Shown here: positions 7,567-16,237 of the stretch, one piece after another
How the letters are laid out: each line of letters starts with the position of its first letter
How positions within the stretch are numbered: position 1 is the first letter of the stretch
DNA from: an uncultured Neomegalonema sp.
Lineage (GTDB): Bacteria; Pseudomonadota; Alphaproteobacteria; Rhodobacterales; Rhodobacteraceae
DNA length: 32,534 nucleotides
Direction: 5' to 3'
Assembly: GCA_937911325.1 (NCBI GenBank)
Contig: CALDSD010000021.1
Span: forward strand, 1 to 32,534
The notes under the pieces: model-generated
Told to the model about the DNA's origin: nothing
Database searches by the model: none
What the model saw: only the letters and a program-made list of their open reading frames with translations
Translations under genes and position numbers: made by a program

Positions 7567-8564
7567 GACCTGGTTGTCGAGAGCGCCTGTGAGACACGTA
7601 CGAGCAGGCGCTCGATCTCGGCTTGTTCAAGCGATGATGCTGTTCGCAGCCGTGCTTCGGTGCGATGGATCTCCGCAAGTGCGCGTTCGATGCGGTCTGG
7701 CAGGTCGCTGAAGCGGGCGCTCACGCGTTTGTAGAGTTCTTCAGTGCGCCAGTGCATCGATGATTTGGATCCACCTGCGCGCGCGCGGTTCAGCATTGTT
7801 TGAAGCGATCGACCCAGGTCGATGAGAAAGCGCGATCCGGACGCGCCGTTGGCCAGTTCGGACTGGAACTGCTCATACAGCGCAGAGCGGCGTGGGCTGA
7901 ACGCGGCTTGAATGTGTTCACTCGAGACATCGAGAAACCCCGGGGAGCACACCGACAGCACTATTTCTTCCGAGAGCTTTTCGGCTTGAGCAGAGGCAAG
8001 CGAAAGTTTCATCAGAAACATCTTGAACGAAGACGGATCCAAGGCCCGAGCGATCTCAAGCGTCCGATCCATGGCGGCCTCGTCGAGGTCGATATCGTAG
8101 GCGAGCAGTCGAGAACGAAGCCCTGTTCGGCTCAATCCGGATTCATAACAGCTTGCTGTGATCGCTCCTGGTGAGTTCCTTAGTAAATCCAACAGCTTAG
8201 AGCGGGACTTCAACGAATGAGAAGATAACAGGACGAAGTCAGCGGTAGAGTCAGGCACATGAACCGAAAACTCGACGATAATTGAGTGATGTCGTTCGGT
8301 CAGACCCTCTACGAAAAGAAGGCGCGCCTCACTAAACAGAGAGACACCGCCAAAGAAGTCGATCAGCAGGCTGGGGTCAGATAGAACGTCGGCGCTCGAG
8401 AAACGAGCGACGTCTGCAATCTCTCTCGCGCTGGCGATCTGGCTCGCAAGTTCGGACGCTGTGCTGCTGACAAGCGCTTCGTCATTGCCGAAGAGAATGC
8501 AGACATTTGCAGCTTTGAGCGCCGCGACGTCCAGTTGCCGCGCGTCGATGTCGCCTCGCGCCAT
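7563..8564 (-). CDS. holA: DNA polymerase III subunit delta
   Basis: The delta subunit is the sliding-clamp opener of the replicative clamp loader. The 333-residue length is typical. The family is weakly conserved, and the assignment rests on overall pattern: an N-terminal segment reading CILFGNDEALV, the FFGGVSLFSEARLLFVEGL stretch typical of delta domain 1, a middle domain, and a C-terminal helical domain with LIDLGRSLQTMLNRARAG and the HWRTEELYKR region. Position next to lptE and leuS is the standard arrangement in alphaproteobacteria. It lies six bases after lptE, so it is probably the last gene of the leuS-lptE-holA operon. No clear ribosome-binding site precedes the ATG, which fits coupling to lptE. 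Confidence 0.9.
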   Translation of the reverse strand: MARGDIDARQLDVAALKAANVCILFGNDEALVSSTASELASQIASAREIADVARFSSADVLSDPSLLIDFFGGVSLFSEARLLFVEGLTERHHSIIVEFSVHVPDSTADFVLLSSHSLKSRSKLLDLLRNSPGAITASCYESGLSRTGLRSRLLAYDIDLDEAAMDRTLEIARALDPSSFKMFLMKLSLASAQAEKLSEEIVLSVCSPGFLDVSSEHIQAAFSPRRSALYEQFQSELANGASGSRFLIDLGRSLQTMLNRARAGGSKSSMHWRTEELYKRVSARFSDLPDRIERALAEIHRTEARLRTASSLEQAEIERLLVRVSQALSTTRS

Positions 8565-8570
8565 CTGGTG

Positions 8571-9074
8571 CTAACCTGAAGAGGCTTGGAGCCCTCTGAT
8601 CCGAAGGCTGGTGACCAAACGATTTGCAATGTCATTGGCAAGGCGCTTCATGGCCTCGCGGCGGTTGACCTCGGTCGCATACTGAGACGCGGTGGCGTTC
8701 AAAGAGGTTGTCGACGTCAGCCGACCGGCGTCGATCTTTTCGCCGTTGAGATCGAGAAGCTCGTACTCGGCCGTCGCGACGATATTGATCCGCGTGATTG
8801 CATCGTCCTGTTGGATCGCAAGGCCACGCTCTTGCAGATCGACATCGACCTTTAGACGGTTTGGCGCTGACGGATCCTCGTTGATGATCCTGAAAAGCGA
8901 CTGTTCGAGCGTATACTCGAACCGGCGAGGCGCATCGCTGATAGACACGGATCGCAGGCGAAGGGCTTCCGCGTCCTTTGAAGATGTCGCGATTGGTTGA
9001 AAACCGCAGCCGGCGACAGCCAGGACCGCGCCACCCGCGAGAACCGTGAGAATTGCGCGCTTAGAGAACAACAT
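8571..9074 (-). CDS. lptE: LPS-assembly lipoprotein LptE
   Basis: LptE is the outer-membrane lipoprotein that plugs and helps fold the LptD barrel inserting lipopolysaccharide. The 167-residue protein has a lipoprotein signal: basic MLFSKR, a hydrophobic stretch, and the lipobox AVAGC with the lipidated cysteine at 23. The GFQP that follows is typical of LptE. The rest is the expected mixed alpha/beta domain ([38 protein letters not shown]). The start overlaps the leuS 3' end by 14 nt and is preceded by AAAAGG seven bases upstream. LptE is poorly conserved, so the call depends partly on the leuS-lptE-holA context. Confidence 0.88.
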   Translation of the reverse strand: MLFSKRAILTVLAGGAVLAVAGCGFQPIATSSKDAEALRLRSVSISDAPRRFEYTLEQSLFRIINEDPSAPNRLKVDVDLQERGLAIQQDDAITRINIVATAEYELLDLNGEKIDAGRLTSTTSLNATASQYATEVNRREAMKRLANDIANRLVTSLRIRGLQASSG

Positions 9075-11631
9075 TCACAATCCTTTTCGGTACGACGACG
9101 ACGCGTTTGGGCTCTGCGCCGTCGAGGTGTTTCCTGACTGTCGGGTCTTCTAGCACGATCTTGCGGACATCGTCTGCGTCTGCATCGGCGTTAACCGAGA
9201 TCTCTGTGCGCTTTTTGCCATTGACCTGCACAGGCAACACAATGGTGTCGCTGGTCAGCAAACTGGGATCCGCTTCGGGCCAGCTGGAGACAGCGAGCAT
9301 ATTGTCGCCGCCGAGTTGAGACCACGCCTCTTCTGACAGATGGGGCGTAAATGGGAACATCAGCTGGACCAGGAGCTTTGTCGCGGCCAGCTGCGAGGGG
9401 TCGTCATTGGCGGCGGCGATCTGACTGGCGAGTTCATAAAGACGCGCGATCGCCTTGTTAAAGCGGAAGGCTTCGATGTCTTTTGTCACGCTGTCGATGG
9501 CTTGATGCGACTGGCGAAGTAGGACTGTATTCTCAGGTGCGGCGGTCGATACGTCTTCGCAGCTCTGCACCAGCCGCCAAACACGTTGAAGATGTTTCCA
9601 CGAGCCTTCCACGCCGGACGCCGTCCATTCAACGTCACGCTCTGGCGGGGAGTCGGAGAGCATGAACCAGCGCGCAGTGTCGGCGCCGAATTGCTCAATG
9701 ATATCCTCCGGGTCCACCACGTTCTTCTTGGACTTGGACATCTTGGTGACAGGCCCAACGATAATGTCCTGGCCGGTCTCCCGGTGTTTTCCCGTCGCTG
9801 TCTTGGATTTGTCGTCTCTTACAATGTCGACGACATCTTCCGGCGCTGTCCAACACGCGGGCTCTGGAACGCCGGCAAGCGCATAGGTTTCGTGTCCGAC
9901 CATCCCTTGAGTAAACAGAGCCCTGAAAGGCTCTCTCGCATTGGCGTCGAGATGATTGGTGTCGTTCATGGCCCGAGCGAAAAAGCGCGAGTACAGCAAG
10001 TGCAAGATCGCATGTTCAACGCCGCCGATGTACTGATCGACGGGCAGCCAGTAATCGACGTCGGCTCTGTCGGTCGGGGTGTCCGCACGCGGCGAACAGA
10101 ACCGTGCGAAATACCAGGACGAGTCGACGAACGTGTCCATGGTGTCCGTCTCGCGCCGCGCCGCGCGGCCACACGACGGACACTCCACCTGTCGCCAGGC
10201 GGTGTTTCGGTCGAGCGGGTTTCCAGGCGTATCGAAACTGACGTCTTCGGGAAGTTCGATGGGCAAGTCCTCGCGCGGAACCGGTACGACGCCGCATGAC
10301 TCGCAATGAATGATCGGGATCGGACAGCCCCAATACCGCTGTCTGGAAATGCCCCAATCTCTCAACCGGTACTTCGTCTGCTGTTCGCCACGACCGCTCG
10401 CCGCAATGCGTTTGGAGACTTCGGCTTTCGCATCCTCGATGGTCAATCCATCCAGGAAACGAGAGTTTATCAAGCGCCCAGACCCGACATATGCTTCGTT
10501 CTCGACTTCGAACTCATTGGCGGACGCTTCTGTCGGACAGACGACTGGCGTCACGGTCAAACCATATCGGCGCGCAAAATCCAGATCGCGCTGATCGTGC
10601 GCCGGGCACCCGAAAATTGCGCCGGTCCCGTAATCCATCAGGATGAAGTTGGCGACATAGACCGGCAGCTCCCAATCGGGGTCAAACGGGTGCCGTGCGC
10701 GCAGCCCGGTGTCGAAGCCGCGCTTTTCCGCTTTTTCCAGATCTTCTTCCGATGTTCCCTGCCGATTGCATTCTTCTATGAACGATTTCAGGTCCGGGTT
10801 GTCGGCCGCCAGTTTGTCCGCCAGCGGATGCCCCGCTGCGATCGCGCAGAATGAAGCGCCAAAGAGCGTGTCAGGCCTCGTCGTATAGACTGTCAGCGGT
10901 TCGTCAATCGGGCCATCCGCGTCGAGCAAGTCGAAATCAAACTGCAAACCGTGGCTTTTGCCGATCCAGTTCGCCTGCATCAGGCGCACCTTGTCGGGCC
11001 ATTCGGTGAGTGTTTCGATGGCGCTGAGCAGCTCGTCGGCCATCTCGGTGATCCGGAAAAACCACTGGGTTAGACTGCGCCGCTCCACCGGAGCGCCCGA
11101 TCGCCAGCCTTTTCCGTCAATAACTTGTTCGTTGGCGAGAACAGTTTGATCGACCGGATCCCAATTGACCGTCGATTCCTTGCGGTAAATCAGCCCCGCT
11201 TCCAAAAAATCCAGGAACAACCGCTGTTGTTGCGCGTAATACTCAACGTCGCACGTCGCGAATTCTCGGTCCCAATCAATCGACAGCCCCATGAGCTTGA
11301 GCTGCGCGCGCATGGCGGCAATATTGTCGTATGTCCACTTCGCCGGATGAACCTTCCGCTCCATCGCGGCGTTCTCGGCGGGCATTCCGAAGGCGTCCCA
11401 CCCCATTGGATGCAAGACATTGTGGCCCGTCGCTCGTTTGTAGCGCGCGACGACATCCCCCATTGTGTAGTTTCGGGTGTGGCCGATGTGGATGCGCCCA
11501 GAGGGATAAGGGAACATCTCAAGCACATAGTACTTCGGCCGGTCGTCGTCTCGAGTTGCGCGGTCACAACCGGCCTCTTCCCAGCGCGAGCGCCATTTTG
11601 GCTCGACGACGCGGGCATTGTATCGGGACAT
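9061..11631 (-). CDS. leuS: Leucyl-tRNA synthetase
   Basis: LeuRS charges tRNA-Leu and edits mischarged products. The 856-residue class I enzyme is of normal length. The HIGH signature is at 48-51 ([12 protein letters not shown]), after the EMFPYPSG segment typical of LeuRS. The CP1 editing domain follows ([33 protein letters not shown]), then a cysteine-bearing zinc-ribbon-like region (CESCG, CPSCG), the [16 protein letters not shown] block and the MSKSKKN catalytic loop (KMSKS). The ATG at 11631 has GGAG five bases upstream. The gene begins the leuS-lptE-holA run. All catalytic and editing motifs look intact. Confidence 0.98.
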   Translation of the reverse strand: MSRYNARVVEPKWRSRWEEAGCDRATRDDDRPKYYVLEMFPYPSGRIHIGHTRNYTMGDVVARYKRATGHNVLHPMGWDAFGMPAENAAMERKVHPAKWTYDNIAAMRAQLKLMGLSIDWDREFATCDVEYYAQQQRLFLDFLEAGLIYRKESTVNWDPVDQTVLANEQVIDGKGWRSGAPVERRSLTQWFFRITEMADELLSAIETLTEWPDKVRLMQANWIGKSHGLQFDFDLLDADGPIDEPLTVYTTRPDTLFGASFCAIAAGHPLADKLAADNPDLKSFIEECNRQGTSEEDLEKAEKRGFDTGLRARHPFDPDWELPVYVANFILMDYGTGAIFGCPAHDQRDLDFARRYGLTVTPVVCPTEASANEFEVENEAYVGSGRLINSRFLDGLTIEDAKAEVSKRIAASGRGEQQTKYRLRDWGISRQRYWGCPIPIIHCESCGVVPVPREDLPIELPEDVSFDTPGNPLDRNTAWRQVECPSCGRAARRETDTMDTFVDSSWYFARFCSPRADTPTDRADVDYWLPVDQYIGGVEHAILHLLYSRFFARAMNDTNHLDANAREPFRALFTQGMVGHETYALAGVPEPACWTAPEDVVDIVRDDKSKTATGKHRETGQDIIVGPVTKMSKSKKNVVDPEDIIEQFGADTARWFMLSDSPPERDVEWTASGVEGSWKHLQRVWRLVQSCEDVSTAAPENTVLLRQSHQAIDSVTKDIEAFRFNKAIARLYELASQIAAANDDPSQLAATKLLVQLMFPFTPHLSEEAWSQLGGDNMLAVSSWPEADPSLLTSDTIVLPVQVNGKKRTEISVNADADADDVRKIVLEDPTVRKHLDGAEPKRVVVVPKRIVNVVL

Positions 11632-11729
11632 ACCAGCTCCGGACTCTCTCGTTTCTATGCGGGCCGAAGCTTACGATCCGCGCGTCGAACCATACTCGCG
11701 ACAACGCTGAAGGCGGCGACCCTTTATCA

Positions 11730-12269
11730 TCAGCCTTCTTCGCGCGCTTCCGCAGACCGCAGCTGACGCGCACGGGTCAAGATCGCGTCCTCAAGCTTTC
11801 GCGCAGTGTCGTCGGCGACGGCGGCGGGAACCCAGTCGCCTGCGTCGGTTCGTGATTGCTTGTTCACGACGACGCGCAGCGACTGCGGTTTCAAGACTGC
11901 GGACGTTATATAAGTCGTGACCTTGAAACGCTCGTTCGGGGCCTGAGAAGAACTGCCCCAATCGCTGACAATCACACCGCCGTAAGGGTCGGTCGACGTC
12001 AGCGGCAGGAACTCCAGCGTATCCAAGGTCGCCCGCCAAAGGTGACGGTTCACCGGAAGCTGCGCACCGGTCCCGCCGGAATCGTCGCTTGAAGAGAAGA
12101 TCCCGCCAGCACCGAACAGCGAACCGGTGTCTTCTTTGGCGAAGGGGCCTTTTGGCTTGCCGATGTCGTCATCTTCAAAGGTGTCTTGCGTGACATCCAG
12201 AGAGCCACATCCATAGACCAAAGCGCTGCAGGCAAAAAGCGCCGCGGCGGCATGTTTAGCGAAACTCAT
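11730..12269 (-). CDS. DUF3576 family putative lipoprotein
   Basis: This 179-residue protein has a lipoprotein signal (MSFAKH, hydrophobic run, lipobox LVYGC with cysteine 21). An acidic, glycine/serine-rich spacer follows, then a conserved C-terminal domain starting near VNRHLWRATLDTLEFLPL. The PYGGVIVSDW and PNERFKVTTYI segments mark the DUF3576 family, which is widespread next to leuS in alphaproteobacteria and has no established biochemical role. From the signal it should sit in the cell envelope, probably anchored to the outer membrane. The ATG follows GAGG with a five-base spacer. It lies 98 bp before leuS and may share its transcript. The adjacency to lptE suggests an outer-membrane role, but that is inference. 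Confidence 0.82.
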   Translation of the reverse strand: MSFAKHAAAALFACSALVYGCGSLDVTQDTFEDDDIGKPKGPFAKEDTGSLFGAGGIFSSSDDSGGTGAQLPVNRHLWRATLDTLEFLPLTSTDPYGGVIVSDWGSSSQAPNERFKVTTYITSAVLKPQSLRVVVNKQSRTDAGDWVPAAVADDTARKLEDAILTRARQLRSAEAREEG

Positions 12270-12556
12270 CTACGCCTCACGTCTCAAATTCGTGCGCGAC
12301 ATTATCAGTGTTAAACGTCTGCGCAAGCACGGTTGTCGACAGCTCGAACAACCTCGATTAAGCCTGATAATGCGTCGATAATCGGACGCTTGTCGCTGTC
12401 GACACCACGTTTGTGTCCAAATAGCTACATCGTGAAAAGGCGCTAACCAGGCTGGGAAAATCGCCTTGACCCTATAGGCCGTTCTGCAGAGTGTACGACT
12501 GCACCCACTAGACGGGGCACGAATTTCGTACACTCGAAAAAGTTGCGAGGGACATG
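12270..12556. promoter_or_regulatory. Divergent control region between the DUF3576 gene and the porin
   Basis: This 287-bp gap is the longest without a gene in the window and must hold the promoters of both genes. It contains two copies of the palindrome TGTCGACA, extended as a 10-bp inverted pair (12334-12343 and 12395-12404), and two GATAAT repeats at 12366-12371 and 12376-12381. A TTGACC at 12466-12471 (possible -35) and a TATAGG at 12473-12478 (possible -10) are not correctly spaced to each other. A long hairpin lies just before the porin ribosome-binding site. I cannot fix either transcription start. Confidence 0.5.
12489..12535 (+). repeat. 10-bp perfect inverted repeat before the porin ribosome-binding site
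   Basis: GAGTGTACGA (12489-12498) is exactly complementary to TCGTACACTC (12526-12535), with a 27-nt loop. The right arm ends 11 bases before the GAGG ribosome-binding sequence (12547-12550). If transcribed, it forms a 5'-leader stem-loop, as known for stable outer-membrane-protein messages such as E. coli ompA. If not, it could be an operator. Confidence 0.6.
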
Positions 12557-13696
12557 ATGAAAAAGTTTCTGGTAGGCACTACCGCTCTGGTCGGAATGAC
12601 CATTGGCGGCGCCGCTTCAGCGTCTGACGTCGAGCTCGGTCTCGGCGGCTACATGCGCGTTGGTATGGCGTTCTCGGATTACGTCGAGCAGGCTGGCTCG
12701 GATCGTAACCCGAACGCAGGTGAGGATCCGGGTACGTTCGGCGAAGCTGACAACTCCTTCCACATCATCCGTGACGGCGAGATCCATTTCAAAGGTTCGG
12801 GTACGCTGGACAACGGTATTTCGATCGACGCTCGCGTCGAACTCGAAGCTTACACGCATGACAGCGATCAGATCGATGAAAACTGGGTCCGTGTTCGTTC
12901 GTCGTTTGGCTCGATCCTGATCGGCGCCAACGATGACGCTGCGTACAACACGGGCTATGTCGGCTTCACTCAGCTGGCTCCTAACTTCGCGGTTATGGAC
13001 GGCACGCTGACCTTCGTTCCGACGACTGTGAACGCTCAGTTCTCGCTCGTTGGCGGCTCGGACGCCCAGGGTATTCATTACTATACGCCGAACATCGCAG
13101 GCTTCTCGGCTGGTATTTCGTACCACCCGCAGCTGTCGACCGATGCTGGTTCGGACGCTCAGGCGACCGGCGGCAACAACGACGCGGACATCATTGCAAT
13201 CGGCGCACAGTACGCGAACAGCTTTGGTGATTTCGACTTCGCGATCGGCGGTGGTTACGTGACCCTCGATGGCGATGCGATCAGTGAAGCGGTTACCGCG
13301 CCTGCTGGCGGCGGCGCGTTGGTCACTACCGAAACCCGGACCGATCTTGAGCTGGACTCTTGGGGCGTTGGTGTCGAGGTTGGCTTCGCTGGCGTTGGTA
13401 TCCAGGGTCGTTACGAAGAGCTTGACTCTGAAGAAGATGGCGTGGACTCGGCTGACGTTCAGGCTTACCAGATTGGCGCAACCTACGGCACAGGCCCTTG
13501 GACCTTTGGCGCTGGTTACGGCCACTGGGAAGACGATGAAACTGACGCGGAAGACTCGACCATCAAAGGCGGCGTGACTTACTCGCTCGGCAAAGGCGTG
13601 ACCCTGGGTGGCGTCATCGAGTGGGGCGAAGCTGACGATGGCACCGAGGAAGAAGATGGCGTCGCTGGCGCAATCCTGCTCGGCGTTTCGTTCTAA
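12557..13696 (+). CDS. Outer-membrane porin (gram-negative trimeric porin family)
   Basis: The product (379 residues from ATG 12557) is an outer-membrane beta-barrel channel for small solutes. It has a signal peptide (MKKFLVGTTALVG..., likely cleaved after ASA or ASAS) and a first strand VELGLGGYMRVGMAF. Alternating strands include ELEAYTH, VRVRSSFGSILIGANDDAAY (the porin 'G-x-x-x-x-G' region leading to loop 3) and GIHYYTPNIAGFSAGISY. It ends on phenylalanine (ILLGVSF), the barrel-assembly signal. Loops are rich in Asp/Glu. ATG 12557 fits the GAGG at 12547-12550 better than ATG 12554, which is only three bases away. Frequent GCT, GGT and GTT codons differ from neighbours and fit high expression. 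A strong terminator follows immediately. Substrate cannot be told from sequence. Confidence 0.9.
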   Translation: MKKFLVGTTALVGMTIGGAASASDVELGLGGYMRVGMAFSDYVEQAGSDRNPNAGEDPGTFGEADNSFHIIRDGEIHFKGSGTLDNGISIDARVELEAYTHDSDQIDENWVRVRSSFGSILIGANDDAAYNTGYVGFTQLAPNFAVMDGTLTFVPTTVNAQFSLVGGSDAQGIHYYTPNIAGFSAGISYHPQLSTDAGSDAQATGGNNDADIIAIGAQYANSFGDFDFAIGGGYVTLDGDAISEAVTAPAGGGALVTTETRTDLELDSWGVGVEVGFAGVGIQGRYEELDSEEDGVDSADVQAYQIGATYGTGPWTFGAGYGHWEDDETDAEDSTIKGGVTYSLGKGVTLGGVIEWGEADDGTEEEDGVAGAILLGVSF

Positions 13697-13719
13697 TCGA
13701 TCCTACATCGGTTTACTTG

Positions 13720-13752
13720 GAGAGCGGGCGAAAGCCCGCTCTCTTTGTTTTT
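13720..13752 (+). terminator. Rho-independent terminator of the porin gene
   Basis: A 10-bp perfect stem GAGAGCGGGC / GCCCGCTCTC closes on a GAAA tetraloop and is followed by TTTGTTTTT. It lies 24 bases after the porin stop and ends just before the yggS ribosome-binding site. It is the clearest intrinsic terminator in the window. Confidence 0.95.
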
Positions 13753-13761
13753 GGAGGGACC

Positions 13762-14427
13762 ATGGGTCTCGAAGATGTTTTGAGTGCTATGCGGTCGGCG
13801 GAAGGGAAGGCCGGGCGAGAAGGGAATACTGTCGGACTCGTCGCAGTGTCCAAAGTTCAGCCGGAGGAGCGGGTGGAGGCTGTTTTAGCCGAAGGACATC
13901 GCGTATTCGGTGAGAACAGAGTTCAAGAAGCGCAGGATCGCTGGACCAAGCGTCGGGAACAGTATCCGGAGCTGAAGCTTCATCTGATCGGCCCGCTACA
14001 AACCAACAAGGTCCGACCAGCGGTTGCGTTGTTCGATGTGATCGAGACAGTTGATCGCGAGAAACTTGCTCGGAAGATCGCGGCTGAGGCTGCGGCGCAG
14101 AACAAGACCGTCGAGGTCTTTATTCAAGTCAACACGGGCGATGAGGCGCAGAAGGCTGGCGTCGCGGTTGAAGAGAGCGCGGAGCTGATCGAGCTTTGCC
14201 GGAATGAGTTGAAATTGAACGTCGTCGGTCTTATGGCGATCCCACCGATCGATGAGGATCCGGCGCCGCATTTCGCGCTTTTGGCGAAGATGGCCAAGGA
14301 GGCCGGATTGCCCAAGCTCAGCATGGGAATGAGCGGCGATTACGAAATCGCGATCGCCATGGGGGCGACCCAGGTCAGGATTGGATCTGCGGTGTTCGGC
14401 GCACGCAAGCAGTCGGCTGCGGGTTGA
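13762..14427 (+). CDS. YggS family pyridoxal-phosphate homeostasis protein
   Basis: YggS/PLPBP proteins are single-domain TIM-barrel PLP carriers that keep B6 vitamers and amino-acid pools in balance; they have no known catalytic reaction. The 221-residue product has the PLP-lysine motif LVAVSK (lysine 31), FGENRVQEAQ, HLIGPLQTNK, the LSMGMSGDYEIAI phosphate-site segment and the C-terminal RIGSAVFG. The reading frame is open upstream to a TTG at 13717, but that would lie inside the terminator stem. ATG 13762 with GGAGG at 13753-13757 is the start. Because the porin terminator separates them, yggS needs its own promoter or read-through. Its last 53 bases overlap the opposing L,D-transpeptidase gene. 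Confidence 0.93.
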   Translation: MGLEDVLSAMRSAEGKAGREGNTVGLVAVSKVQPEERVEAVLAEGHRVFGENRVQEAQDRWTKRREQYPELKLHLIGPLQTNKVRPAVALFDVIETVDREKLARKIAAEAAAQNKTVEVFIQVNTGDEAQKAGVAVEESAELIELCRNELKLNVVGLMAIPPIDEDPAPHFALLAKMAKEAGLPKLSMGMSGDYEIAIAMGATQVRIGSAVFGARKQSAAG

Positions 14428-14929
14428 CCACAAGGCGAGACTTGAGCGTCCAGTTCTCCAGGATCCATTCCAAGTCTGGCCGTGCAAACGCGATGCAGCC
14501 TTCGGTTGGAACTCCGACATTTCGCCTCAGGTGCAGAAACAAGGCGCTGCCCGCTCCGGGCACGACGGGCGCGCGGTTGGCGTCGAAGACGACGACGATG
14601 TCATAGAGCCAATCCCCTCTCCGCAACGTCTCGTGACGATACGCATAAGGCAATGAGACACGATAATTGTAGTCGCGGTCGCTGGGATCATCGGACCAAC
14701 CATCATTTGTGCGGATTGCGGTGGTCGGCAAAAGGCTCTTCGGGCGGAGGCCTCGGTCCGCGCGGTAGTATATCTGTTCTAGATGGAAGGACCCCGTAGG
14801 CGTCCCACCGTCGCCTTCGGTCTTGGCCTTCACGATCCCCGAGCGCCCAATCGAGCAGGAGAACCGACGTCCCCGAAACCGGGCGACGCCGCGGGCGTCG
14901 ACCACGAGATCATTGCACGCCGCGTTCAA
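14375..14929 (-). CDS. L,D-transpeptidase (YkuD domain) family protein
   Basis: The YkuD fold forms 3-3 peptidoglycan cross-links or attaches proteins to peptidoglycan, using a catalytic cysteine. The 184-residue product carries the key region SALFLHLRRN (histidine 133) and PTEGCIAF (cysteine 145), plus the GGTPTGSFHLEQIYYR segment typical of compact YkuD proteins. No clear signal peptide is visible, so export and exact role are uncertain. The start is a TTG overlapping the ribA stop (TTGA at 14926-14929), which suggests translational coupling; the ribosome-binding site is weak. The last 17 or so residues are not conserved and are encoded opposite the conserved end of yggS. Confidence 0.85.
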   Translation of the reverse strand: MNAACNDLVVDARGVARFRGRRFSCSIGRSGIVKAKTEGDGGTPTGSFHLEQIYYRADRGLRPKSLLPTTAIRTNDGWSDDPSDRDYNYRVSLPYAYRHETLRRGDWLYDIVVVFDANRAPVVPGAGSALFLHLRRNVGVPTEGCIAFARPDLEWILENWTLKSRLVVNPQPTACVRRTPQIQS

Positions 14930-16011
14930 AGTAAGTGCCCGCTCTTTTCGGCCTTTACTTGAAGATAGCGAACGTTCTCCGGGTTTGTTTCGGTAACAAG
15001 CGGGGTCCGCTCAGTGACTTGCACGCCAGCGTCTTCCAAGGCGGCGATCTTCCGTGGATTGTTTGTCATCAGACGAGCTTGGCGGAACCCCATCGCCCGC
15101 AAGATCTCTCCGCCATCTGTGAGGATCCGTTCGTCGTCCTGAAACCCGAGCCGATGGTTTGCTTCTACGGTATCGAACCCCTGATCCTGAAGCCGATACG
15201 CGCGCATTTTGTTGGCGAGGCCGATCCCGCGGCCTTCCTGCAGCAAGTACAGCAGAACGCCTGAGCCCTCATCTGCGATGCGCTGAAGCGCGGCGTGTAG
15301 TTGAGGTCCGCAATCGCATTTCAGAGAACCGAACAGGTCCCCGGTCGCACAGGCCGAATGAAGACGGGTGAGGACCGGTTTTGCCCGGTCCGGATCCCCA
15401 ATTTCGATGGCGTAGTGCTCGTCGTCCCAGCCATCCCGGCGAAAAAGGCGAAGTTTGGAGTTTGATGCGACCTCAAGCGGAACACGAGCCCCAACCACCT
15501 CGCGCCAGATGCCAGAGGAAAGGTCGTCCAAGTGCTCGAGCGGCGTGAGCGTCAGATCGTACGAGTGGGCAAACTCTTCCCCGTTTTTAAGCTCTGACAC
15601 CAAAGCAGCCGGCAGGAGCCGGGCCCGTTTGCACAACGAAATCGCCCAGCGATGAGGGTCGGCGTCGCCGGCGCGGTCGGTCGCAAATGGCCCCATCATC
15701 GGAGCCTCTAGCGCCATGGCGGGGTCGGCGATGGCTCGAAGCTGAGAGGCGCTCATCGCTGCGTCGATCGAGATCCGCGCGAGGTCTCCGTCATAGGCTC
15801 TCGCTTTGAGGGTCCGTGCGCGACGATCGCTGATGGCGAGCGTGAACGGCGTGCGTGTCGCCTGCTGGATCGCACGCCAGGTTTCATCCGTCAGCATTTC
15901 AGCGGACAAAGCCAGATATGACACTCCGCTTTCCGCACGGATCACGACTGGCGCACCGCGACGTAGCTCCGAACAGGCTCGGGCGCGCCGGTCTTCATCA
16001 GTGATGATCAT
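14926..16011 (-). CDS. ribA: GTP cyclohydrolase II with degenerate N-terminal DHBP-synthase-like domain
   Basis: RibA opens GTP to the first riboflavin precursor. The C-terminal half (about 165-361) has the zinc site SACATGDLFGSLKCDCG with cysteines 221, 232 and 234. It also has LLYLLQEGRGIGLANKMRAY with the catalytic tyrosine, and the TNNPRKIAALE motif. The first 165 or so residues resemble RibB (RRARACSELRRGAPVVI) but lack the acidic DDExRENEGD signature of active 3,4-dihydroxybutanone-phosphate synthase, so that activity is probably lost. The frame extends to a GTG at 16077, but the added 22 residues are unconserved and ATG 16011 starts at the family N-terminus. No FMN riboswitch is visible upstream. 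The downstream L,D-transpeptidase gene overlaps its stop. Confidence 0.93.
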   Translation of the reverse strand: MIITDEDRRARACSELRRGAPVVIRAESGVSYLALSAEMLTDETWRAIQQATRTPFTLAISDRRARTLKARAYDGDLARISIDAAMSASQLRAIADPAMALEAPMMGPFATDRAGDADPHRWAISLCKRARLLPAALVSELKNGEEFAHSYDLTLTPLEHLDDLSSGIWREVVGARVPLEVASNSKLRLFRRDGWDDEHYAIEIGDPDRAKPVLTRLHSACATGDLFGSLKCDCGPQLHAALQRIADEGSGVLLYLLQEGRGIGLANKMRAYRLQDQGFDTVEANHRLGFQDDERILTDGGEILRAMGFRQARLMTNNPRKIAALEDAGVQVTERTPLVTETNPENVRYLQVKAEKSGHLL

Positions 16012-16237
16012 ACGGTTTCCAGTCCTGCCAACGCCGCCGACAACGGTGCAGATAAGTACAATCCGGGTCCAGCTCACAATTCACAGCGATGTTACGACAT
16101 AAATTGAAACATTTCCCGTGAACAGCTGACGAGCGCGTGAGATCGTCGATAGGTGCGATTGCATACTGCACGATGGATCGCAATCTGGCGACGTGCGTCG
16201 AGGCGCTAGTCAATTGCCGTTGCAGGGGAAGTTCAAT

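Noticed and set aside
9586-10299. Long plus-strand open frames opposite leuS, polA, ftsK and the glutamine-synthetase-like gene
   Set aside because: They are shadow frames typical of GC-rich coding DNA, opposite clearly conserved genes and without recognisable domains.
12270-12533. Minus-strand open frame of 87 codons in the DUF3576-porin gap
   Set aside because: Its composition is Arg/Cys-rich with no recognisable motif, it lacks a ribosome-binding site, and it covers the divergent promoter region.
13717-13761. Longer yggS starting at TTG 13717
   Set aside because: The extension would translate the porin terminator hairpin, and GGAGG before ATG 13762 decides the start.
16012-16077. Longer ribA starting at GTG 16077
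   Set aside because: The 22 added residues are hydrophobic and unconserved, and the family N-terminus begins at ATG 16011.
16106-16121. parS-like sequence near CATTTCCCGTGAACAG
   Set aside because: Only about 10 of 16 positions match and the central CACGTG is broken. The other CACGTG sites at about 16963 and 21460 also lack the flanks.
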